Positions 56,548 to 64,000 of a DNA stretch of 64,000 bases are shown piece after piece (the stretch's first letter is position 1; the number at the start of each line of letters is the position of its first letter). Origin of the DNA: Cheiracanthium punctorium (Eukaryota; Arthropoda; Arachnida; Araneae; Cheiracanthiidae). Below the pieces are notes generated by a model, which saw only the letters and a list, made by a program, of their open reading frames with translations, had not been told where the DNA came from and ran no database searches. The stretch lies in NCBI GenBank assembly GCA_038373885.1, contig JAWZYV010013187.1, positions 1 to 64,000 of the forward strand, read 5' to 3'. Made by a program: the position numbers and the translations under genes.

Positions 56548-59500
56548 TTCAGAGGTCAGTTCTTGAATTTTTGAGATTCGATTAGCCACGAACGATTTAG
56601 TTGGTTGGATTAGTTGGTTAGTTCGATTAGTTGGTGATGACTTCAACCAATCTAAGACGATTTGTGAATCGGAAAAGAGAAAAACCTCATTGACTTGTAT
56701 AATCTTTCTTAGTGATTCGACAACCACGATGTAGAGTTGAGAAAGAAGAAGAGCTGCCATGAGCTCTAATCTTGGCAATGTTAATACTTTCACTGGAGCT
56801 ACTCTTGTCTTAGACGTGATAATTGCAACATGTACTTTTCCTGAATCAAACTGGGTTCTTAAGTAAAAGACTGCTGCATAAGCGCGCTGAGATGAATCGG
56901 CAAATCCTACTAGTTGAATAGTTTTGATGGTACCTTCTTCGGACAGATATCTTGGAATCTCGATTTCAGCTAAATGGTGCATCTGATTTCTGAATTGAGC
57001 CCATTTTTCAGCAATGATGTCCGTCACTGGATCATCCCACGAGATACTTTCCTTCCACAGGTCCTGCATTAAGATTTTAAGCTGAATAGTAGTAGGTGAC
57101 AGAAATCCAAGAGGATCGTAAATCTTGGCAATATTGGAAAGAAGTTGTCTCTTCGTGAGTCTAACTTCAGGAGGTGAATTGATCTTGATTCGGAATGTAT
57201 CTTCTTTAGCATCCCAGATGATTCCTAAGATTTTAATTGCTTGATCTTCTTCGATTTGTAGAGATCCTGACGGACTTCTCATTTCTGGTGGTAAAGATTC
57301 TAATACTGATGATCTATTTGAAGCCCATTTTCGAATTGGAAAACCTCCTTTCTTCATGAGTTCAATCACTTGAGTAACTAATTTTTCGGCTTCTTCCCTT
57401 GAATTTGTTCCAGTTAAAAGATCGTCGACGTAGAAATCTTCTAGAACAACTTTGGATGCTTCAGGAAAATTTTCGAATTCATCTCTAGCAAGTTGCTGGA
57501 TTGTGCGAATCGATAAGTATGGAGCACAAGCAGTTCCATAAGACACGGTCAGAAGTTGGAATTCTTGCAGTGGTTGCTCGGGGCTGTCTCTCCAAAATAT
57601 TCGTTGGTAATCCACGTCTTTTTCATCAACCAGAATCTGCCTAAACATCTTTTCTATATCACTTGTCAGGGCAATACTGTGGGATCTGAATTTTAGAAGA
57701 ATGTTAAACAGCTCCTTTTGAAGCTTAGGGCCTGTGTGAAGAATATTATTTAACGAAATCCCTGATGTAGTCTTCGCGGATGCGTCGAATACTACTCTCA
57801 ACTTTGTAGTCTCAGACTTCTCTCTAATAACTCCAAAATGTGGCATATAATAACATTGGGATGGAAGTTGTGCTACTGGATTTGAAACAATTCTCATATG
57901 ACCCAACTCTTCATACTCTTGCATAAATTTTACATATTGATTTTTGAGCCCTTGATTATCCTGAAGGCGTTTTTCTAAGGAAAAGAATCTTCTCTTAGCT
58001 TGAATTTTTGAGTCTCCTAAAACAGGTTCCTTCTTGAAGGGTAGCTTGACAACATACCTACCATCACAATTTCTTGTTGTGTGCTCTTGGTAGAATTTTT
58101 TACATTCCTGGTCTTCAACTGAAAGACAATTAACTTCTGGAACTGATTCGACTTCCCAAAACTTTGTTATTCTGTTATCCAAGTCTACAAGAGTATGAAA
58201 ACTAACTAGATTCATGACATTCTTTGCACTCGGAGCAGCTTCACAAATTTGCCCTGAAAGTAGCCAACCCAATTTGGAATTTAGAGCTGAAGGTTGATTC
58301 CTATTACCAGAAATTTTACCATATTGAATTAACTCAAAAAATATATCAGCTCCCAGAATAATGTCCACCGGACGACTGATATAAAAGAAAGGATCAGCTA
58401 ACTGAAGTCCTGAAAGGTGAGGCCAATCAAAACTTGAGATTTGAAAGTTCGGCAAATCGCAGGTGAGTTTATTTACAACGAGTGCATTTATTGAGAATGT
58501 TTCTTGACTGAAGTGGGGAGTAAAATTAAGTTCGACTCTTTTAGTAGCTAAAGCAGCAACCTTGTTCTCTAGCCCTAAAATTGTACTCTCTGATTCATAA
58601 AGTGGTAGACCAAGATTTTTACAGCAAGACTCTGTGATTAAAGATGCTTGGGAACCCCCGTCAATTAAGACTCGACATTTAACGAATTGTCCCTGATAGT
58701 TTTTAACGTTGACAATTGCTGTAGAAAGCAAAATTGAATTTGAATTGTGCATGTGGCCAGTCAAACAAAACTGTTGTTCTTGAGACATAGAAGGCGGCTG
58801 AGCTGTACTTTGGCCAGTGGGCCGACTTTGAGTGGATTCATCAGGAGGGGTGTCTCTCGAAGTTGGTCTAAAAGTGTGCAAGGAGGTGTGATGTTTCTTT
58901 TTGCATACGCGACATACTGTAGTGAATTTGCAGGAAGATACGTTATGATTACCACGTAGACAGTTATAGCAGAGTTTATTGTCCTTCACAAAACATCGTC
59001 GATCGTCTACGCTCATTTTAAGGAATTTTTCACAATTGTGTAATGAATGAGAAGCAAGGCAAAGTTTACAAGAATCTTTAACTGGGTTCACAACAGTCTT
59101 TAGAACGTATGGTTTATGTGGTAATTTAACTAATTTCTCATTAGGTTGAACATTCCTGACACCCTGTAGACTTCGGGCTTGTTTTTCCAAAAATGAAAGA
59201 AAATTATCTAACGAAGGAAAGTTCTTATCTTCTAGAGTTAACTCCCATTTAACTTTAATCGAATCTTCTAATTTGTTTTGTAACGTATATACTATCAGTA
59301 TTTCAACTAGTTGATTTTGTTCTAATCCTAAGGTTTTAAAATTTCTAAGAACTTCATTACAAACATCTATCATAACTCTGATGGATTCAGAGGTCGATTT
59401 CACACTCCTTAAACTGAAAATCTTTTTACACTGAGAAAATGCCAATTCCCTATTATTATCGAATCGATTCAAAAGCGTATCCCATGCATGTTTGTAATTT

Positions 59501-60042
59501 TCGTTCGTTATAGCGAATCCTCTAATTAATCTTGAAGCATCCAAACTTACTGAGTTTTGCAAATACTGCAATTTTTGAATGTCTGTTAAGGCTTCATTTG
59601 AATCTATTGAACTTAAAAATATCGATTTAAAACTCAACCATTCATCAAAGTTTCCTGAGAATGAAGGTAGATCATATTTAGGGAGATTTATACTTGTATA
59701 AGGAGCGACAGTAGTTTTCGGTTTCTCATTATCTGGAGACTGTGATTTATCATTAATTATACTTAATTTTGACTCGATTTTTTCTAATGCCGAATCGGCA
59801 AAATCTTTAGAATCAGCAAAAATTTGATACTCTGTATCTTCATTAAACTCTTCGAAAGTAGAAAATTCATAATAACATTCTTCTAGTTTCTCAAGACATT
59901 TCAAAATATTTCCTTTAAGTGCTAGAATTTTCTGAACATTTTCTGAATTGATTACGTTTTCCACACTATCACCGTACCGTTTGATTTCCTTCACTTGCGT
60001 CTGGTACATGAGCGGAACTGGCGATTTCGTTTTTGGACCCAT
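56545..60042 (-). CDS. Bel/Pao Gag-protease-RT-RNase H, truncated by an insertion
   Basis: 1165 codons starting at ATG 60042 (MGPKTKSP), close behind the primer-binding site. Residues 110-300 are the Gag region (DUF1759-type, with FSGNFDEWLSFKSIF). Zinc-binding cysteines lie at 324-385, including a CCHC knuckle at C358, C361, H366, C371. The aspartic protease motif LIDGGSQ has D461 (DUF1758-type). Reverse transcriptase spans about 735-900 with D795 and YVDD at 871-874, followed by the Peptidase_A17-type region. RNase H starts near 1045 with FADSSQ (D1049), RLELMAA (E1093) and FSDSQ (D1125). The frame ends one residue after the target site: the terminal TAG of the miniature element is the stop codon. 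Integrase is therefore cut off from this product. Confidence 0.95.
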   Translation of the reverse strand: MGPKTKSPVPLMYQTQVKEIKRYGDSVENVINSENVQKILALKGNILKCLEKLEECYYEFSTFEEFNEDTEYQIFADSKDFADSALEKIESKLSIINDKSQSPDNEKPKTTVAPYTSINLPKYDLPSFSGNFDEWLSFKSIFLSSIDSNEALTDIQKLQYLQNSVSLDASRLIRGFAITNENYKHAWDTLLNRFDNNRELAFSQCKKIFSLRSVKSTSESIRVMIDVCNEVLRNFKTLGLEQNQLVEILIVYTLQNKLEDSIKVKWELTLEDKNFPSLDNFLSFLEKQARSLQGVRNVQPNEKLVKLPHKPYVLKTVVNPVKDSCKLCLASHSLHNCEKFLKMSVDDRRCFVKDNKLCYNCLRGNHNVSSCKFTTVCRVCKKKHHTSLHTFRPTSRDTPPDESTQSRPTGQSTAQPPSMSQEQQFCLTGHMHNSNSILLSTAIVNVKNYQGQFVKCRVLIDGGSQASLITESCCKNLGLPLYESESTILGLENKVAALATKRVELNFTPHFSQETFSINALVVNKLTCDLPNFQISSFDWPHLSGLQLADPFFYISRPVDIILGADIFFELIQYGKISGNRNQPSALNSKLGWLLSGQICEAAPSAKNVMNLVSFHTLVDLDNRITKFWEVESVPEVNCLSVEDQECKKFYQEHTTRNCDGRYVVKLPFKKEPVLGDSKIQAKRRFFSLEKRLQDNQGLKNQYVKFMQEYEELGHMRIVSNPVAQLPSQCYYMPHFGVIREKSETTKLRVVFDASAKTTSGISLNNILHTGPKLQKELFNILLKFRSHSIALTSDIEKMFRQILVDEKDVDYQRIFWRDSPEQPLQEFQLLTVSYGTACAPYLSIRTIQQLARDEFENFPEASKVVLEDFYVDDLLTGTNSREEAEKLVTQVIELMKKGGFPIRKWASNRSSVLESLPPEMRSPSGSLQIEEDQAIKILGIIWDAKEDTFRIKINSPPEVRLTKRQLLSNIAKIYDPLGFLSPTTIQLKILMQDLWKESISWDDPVTDIIAEKWAQFRNQMHHLAEIEIPRYLSEEGTIKTIQLVGFADSSQRAYAAVFYLRTQFDSGKVHVAIITSKTRVAPVKVLTLPRLELMAALLLSQLYIVVVESLRKIIQVNEVFLFSDSQIVLDWLKSSPTNRTNQLIQPTKSFVANRISKIQELTSE

Positions 60043-60224
60043 TTTAATTTTATCGAATCAATCCAGTAAATTTTTCAAGAATTCAAACAGTATTAAAACT
60101 TAAAATAGCAGTTTCTGATTTTTATAGCACAAAAAGAAAATTCAGAATGCACTTTTGATTTCATATATACGCATATAAATCGAATAGTCCATGCAAGTAT
60201 TCATTTCAAATATTCAAAAAATCT

Positions 60225-60242
60225 ATCTCGCCGGTGCCTCCA
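60225..60242 (-). other. Bel/Pao primer-binding site
   Basis: In element orientation TGGAGGCACCGGCGAGAT begins two bases after the 5' LTR. TGGAGGCACC is the complement of a threonine-type tRNA acceptor end (inference from remembered tRNA sequence). Confidence 0.75.
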
Positions 60243-60244
60243 TA

Positions 60245-60696
60245 TGGTCGGACGGTAAGTTTTTGTAGTAATAACAAAATTCACTCACCTTTACATGCAT
60301 GGAAAGGAAACATAAGAACAAGATTTGGAACAATACCAACTTTGAATACTTCTGTTCTTGAGTGAACTACAGAAAAACTCGGACTCGAATAATAAACTTC
60401 CAGATTTCTCACTTTAATTCTTGTTTTATTACTAATTTGCACTATATTTGGACTAAGAGAAAACAGAAAGTATCAATAGAATTTACAATTTAGATTTTAG
60501 TCGATTTAGAAGCCGCTACGAATCATATAAGAATTGCGACACTGAAGAACAAAAACTATCAACAAAACAAAACTCTCGATTAAAATTTACTACAATACGA
60601 TATAAAAAATATCGATATAAATTAATGTATTGGACGAGGTAGTCCTGCCATCTAGTGAATGAATTGTCTTTTAATTAAAGTTCTCGGAACTCAACA
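60245..60696 (-). repeat. Bel/Pao 5' LTR
   Basis: 452 bp, intact, TG...CA ends. It provides the empty-site reference for the Helitron insertion in the 3' LTR. Confidence 0.95.
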
Positions 60697-60860
60697 CCCC
60701 TTAACACTTAAATCCAAGATTTTAGATGTCGCTGTAGTAAAATATCGCATGGAAGTTGCACTGCGACATCAGGCCGACATCATGCTGCGGTGATGCTTCC
60801 GCAAAATTGCGTTCAACGATCATTTTTTCACACATTTCCGACGGCACGTGATTCAAAAGA

Positions 60861-61083
60861 GCCGTCCGTGGCCGACGAGAAAGACAAGCTGCGGTGCTGA
60901 CATTTAGTCACACCTCTTTTGCACTCGAAGAGTCATGCGACTTACGGGGTGTGACCATCCTGACCCGAGATAGCCACAGTAAGATGGCAACACCTCCTAG
61001 GTCGCATGAATCTTCGAAGGCAAAAGGGGTGTGACCATAAGTCAGCACCGCAGACTGTCTTTCTCGTCATCCACGGGAGCCGT
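60861..61083. repeat. Hairpin-forming inverted repeat
   Basis: Arms of about 83 bp (60861-60944 and 61000-61083) pair at roughly 80% and contain GACGAGAAAGACA, GCGGTGCTGAC and TCACACC in inverse order at the other arm. The loop is about 55 bp. It is GC-rich against its surroundings. The termini and target duplication are unclear, so the element class is open. Confidence 0.65.
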
Positions 61084-61201
61084 TTTGGCGACGTCATATT
61101 TAGATTGTGGTGCTAGAGTTGTTGTTGTGTGTTTTTTGAAAAATGTTTGTTGAACCCTTTTCCTCTTTGAAAGTAGCATACACATATTGGTGATTCGTGA
61201 C

Positions 61202-62383
61202 CAGTGATGTAAAATATCCGGGTATTTATTTTCAAGGGTAAATACCCGGGTATATACCCAAAATGGGTATTTACCTGGGTATTTATTTTTGAATTAACAC
61301 TATTGTATAAAAAAAAGCTTGTATTGGTGAGTAAGGATATTCACACACACACACACACATATAAAGTAAAAAAAGAAAAAAAGAAAAATGAGAAACTTAG
61401 GAACCCTTTACAACTTTTTAATTTCATAAAATTTAAAAAAGTATAATTATGAAAAGAAGCTATATGACACATGTTGAATAAAATACTTGTTTAAATATAG
61501 CCTATAAATATAACTGTTGGAATAAAATTGTAAATAGGAATAATAACAAGGAGCAGTGTATTTGACAATTTGAAAAAAAGGAGAGAAATTCAACTATACT
61601 AAATATATACAGTCAGTAAAATCTGAATTACAACGTATCTCAGGAGACCGAAAATCAAATTTGTAATTCTGAAAAATTCGTTAAAGGGAAATTTTATTAT
61701 AAAAAAAAATTGGTATTGATGATTTTTTTAAATAGAAATATTCTGTTCATCAATCTGAAATATTCATAAAAGTTTTAATTTACCATAAAAAAATGTTTTT
61801 AAACCTATTACTAGTAGTTTTGTAACTATTTGCACGTAATTTTTATTTTAGTGAACATTAAATCAATCATAAGATGCATATAATCCCCTTCAATAACAAA
61901 CCATAATAAACTATCACAGTTTAAAAAATAATACACATAAAATAAGCTCTGGAACATAATAGTAAACTTAAAATAAGCTATGAGGTATATTAATCAATCT
62001 AACACATTTAAAATATTGCCAACGCTGTCACTTGCACAAAAAATATTTAAGGACTACCATAAAACATCCTCCATTATTAAAGTTAGTGAAAAAAAATGCG
62101 GTATGACTGATAAAGTAGTTTATGCCAAATAATCAATACGCTTAATAATAATAATAAAAACACTACAAAAATACTCATAATGAAGTCAAATTAAAATTAA
62201 AACTTTGTATTAAAAAAAGGAACAATAATAGAAATCTAATTGGTATTAATCATAGATGTTGTTAAGAACAGTTATTCCATTCTAAGTTGAAAATACCCAG
62301 TTTTTGGGTATTTACCAGGCCTTGGGTAAATACTCAAAAAATATTTACCTACCCAGTGGGTATTTACCCACCCTACATCACTG
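61202..62383. mobile_element. hAT-type non-autonomous element, 1.18 kb
   Basis: It starts CAGTGATGTAAAATATCC and ends CCCTACATCACTG. A perfect 8-bp duplication TTCGTGAC flanks it (61194-61201, 62384-62391). GGGTATTTACC and GGTAAATACCC repeats cluster at both ends. The interior is AT-rich and non-coding, with a (CA)n tract near 61342. Confidence 0.93.
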
Positions 62384-62416
62384 TTCGTGACACCAGTTGA
62401 CAATCCCTTTAAAACC

Positions 62417-62492
62417 CAGTGGTGTAGCCAGAAATTTTTCATGGAGGGGGGGGGGGGTTGTGAACCCCCTATCCGCCCTGGCTACGCCTCTG
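62417..62492. mobile_element. Short GGCGTAGCC-family hAT miniature element
   Basis: It starts CAGTGGTGTAGCCAG and ends GGCTACGCCTCTG with a G-run in between. The flanking octamers TTAAAACC and CTTTAACC match at six of eight positions. It is a deleted 76-bp version of the longer copies. Confidence 0.7.
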
Positions 62493-64000
62493 CTTTAACC
62501 GTTTATCTACCGACGGTACGGTACTTATAAGTACAGTTAAATTAAAATTGTAAAAAAAAAATCTATTCATTGTATTTATTCCTTCGAAAAATCACTACCC
62601 AATACTTCATTTGATCAGCTTACATCACGATTGCATGTTTTATTAGAGTAGATTGTTTTAAATAGACGGCATTCCCGCTCACTTTCTAATCATGTCGAGC
62701 GCCCTCCTCCCCAAAAAACAGCATTGGTGAATTTTCAGAGGTCTATTTTATGATTAAAGGATTGGATTTTCTAAAAGTGTGTCAAGTAAAGTATTGCTTG
62801 ACTCCTTCAGATTTGTTGGTCCTATACTGTTTTGAAAAAGACTCGTTACCTGTTTATAAAACCAATCATCAAACGTATAGCTTATGCTTATTTATTTTTT
62901 CGTAATTTTCTTTTTTATTACATTAATCAGTATTTATCATTCATTGCCTAATTTTAACAAGAGAAAACAAATGGATTCAAGTTGATATTCTTGGCAATTC
63001 TTAATTCGGTAAATAAAGGGTCAAGGAAACATTTAATTTTTCTTTAAAATTACGTTACGAAAATGCTAACATGGTTTGCTAAAAACTGAATAATTTTTTT
63101 GTATAAAGCAACCGATAATTATGAATCAGACAGACAGACAAATGAAAATCACAAGCACTTTCACAAAACATTTTTTTTAAGTGTTAAAAACAGGCAGGCG
63201 TTACAGAGGAAGTGTCAGCACGTCATGTTTTTTAAATACCCATAAGTGAATTATGAGGAAGTTTAGCCTCAAAGTTAAACTAACGAAGCGAAAAAAAAAA
63301 AATTACTGAACGGAATATATCCTCCAGCTCCCACTGTAGCATTAAGTCATATCTCGGCACTGCCACTCCTGTTTTCTTCGCACTGGTTCAGGAAGCATAC
63401 AACTCATAACACTCTCTTAACATGTTCGGAATCAGTATTCAAGACCGCGGCCAACTCGAATAATCTCTTTTGAGCAAGGTCGTGTCATTGATTATGCAGA
63501 TCAGAAAGTGCAGGCATTTAACGACCTCGTTACCAGATATAGAGACGTGTGTGCTTTGGCAAAGACTGGTTTCAGAGAGCAAGACTTGGGCAATTGACTT
63601 CTTTGAACTTACAAATGGTAAAGGAAGTTACAGACGTCGAAGTTATCAGCCGTTAACTAATATGAGCCTCGTGTTGTTTGAATTGAAGAGGTGGAAATCA
63701 TGAGGCTTGGTTTCTCGTATGATGAAGTAATATTTCACGGGACGTGTTCATAAATCTTCATGCGAATTACTCTGGCGCTGAATATGATTTTGGCTCAGTT
63801 GTGGGGAAACATAATTTATGATTCAAATTAGAATGAATTGTGATGCGTGTTCAGATATTTTATTCGTTTCCATGAAATTCCTATTATTCTGCTGCTTTAT
63901 TTAAGCAATAGATTCTACGAAATTCGCAGGTCACTTTCGTAGAATTTAGACCACTGTGGTATTCAGTTTACATCTTGCGATCCCAAATGATGTCGCGAAA
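62493..64000. other. AT-rich right end of the window, unassigned short frames
   Basis: At 63424-63597 a plus-strand frame reads FEQGRVIDYADQKVQAFND and onward to ALAKTGFREQDLGN before a stop; an overlapping frame of 77 codons runs at 63470-63703. The composition of the first looks protein-like, but I recognise no family and no clear splice sites. The rest is AT-rich with no element found. Confidence 0.35.

Larger units (their letters stand above)
51058..60696 (-). mobile_element. Bel/Pao LTR retrotransposon, interrupted and mutated
   Basis: The LTRs are TGTTGAGTTCC...CGACCA in element orientation, at 60245-60696 (5') and 51058-54649 (3', split). CCCCT occurs on both sides (51053-51057 and 60697-60701), a 5-bp duplication. 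A primer-binding site and polypurine tract are present. The internal region encodes Gag, protease, reverse transcriptase, RNase H and integrase in Bel/Pao order. It is broken by a hAT miniature element at 56372, a frameshift near 56045, a stop at 55957 and a stop at 54784. LTR divergence is about 1%. Confidence 0.96.

Overview
The window is AT-rich eukaryotic DNA with no operons, no bacterial-type genes and no recognisable conserved host gene. It is a transposon graveyard with some very young insertions. The mix (Gypsy and Bel/Pao LTR elements, Tc1/mariner, hAT, piggyBac-like and pogo-like miniature elements, Helitrons) and the proteins fit an invertebrate, most likely an arthropod and possibly a chelicerate. 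That placement is inference from element families only.

Layout. 1-1.6 kb: decayed repeats. 1.67-12.49 kb: one 10.8-kb unit bounded by CACTGTTAAAAC inverted termini and a TA duplication, with a 24-bp subterminal minisatellite and a few exon-like blocks on the minus strand. 12.8-17.4 kb: two hAT miniature elements with perfect 8-bp duplications, and two 15-bp minisatellites in opposite orientation. 19.2-20.8 kb: first copy of a 1.6-kb dispersed block. 22.2-24.8 kb: five miniature elements, two nested pairs among them. 28.4-29.8 kb: a second, short CACTG element. 31-34.2 kb: TA-flanked miniature elements. 34.9-37.95 kb: second copy of the dispersed block, split by a 1.4-kb Tc1-like transposon whose empty site is preserved in copy one. 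38.0-40.7 kb: a long-inverted-repeat element carrying four nested insertions. 40.7-42.7 kb: a complete non-autonomous Helitron.

43.06-48.71 kb: a Gypsy element on the minus strand with almost identical LTRs, inserted in a hAT miniature element. It keeps reverse transcriptase, RNase H and integrase but lacks the gag core and protease. 49.0-50.6 kb: two hAT elements and a tandem array. 51.06-60.70 kb: a Bel/Pao element on the minus strand with a CCCCT duplication. Its 3' LTR is split by a 3.1-kb composite Helitron, and its pol is broken by a 176-bp hAT miniature element, a frameshift and two stops. 60.86-62.5 kb: a hairpin repeat, a 1.2-kb hAT element and one more miniature element. 62.5-64 kb: no recognised gene.

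Interaction of parts. No element here looks fully autonomous. The Gypsy copy would need Gag and protease in trans, the Bel/Pao and Tc1 copies have broken reading frames, and the Helitron, hAT, piggyBac-like and pogo-like units have no transposase that I can see. Order of insertion can be read from nesting, target-site duplications and two internal empty-site comparisons.
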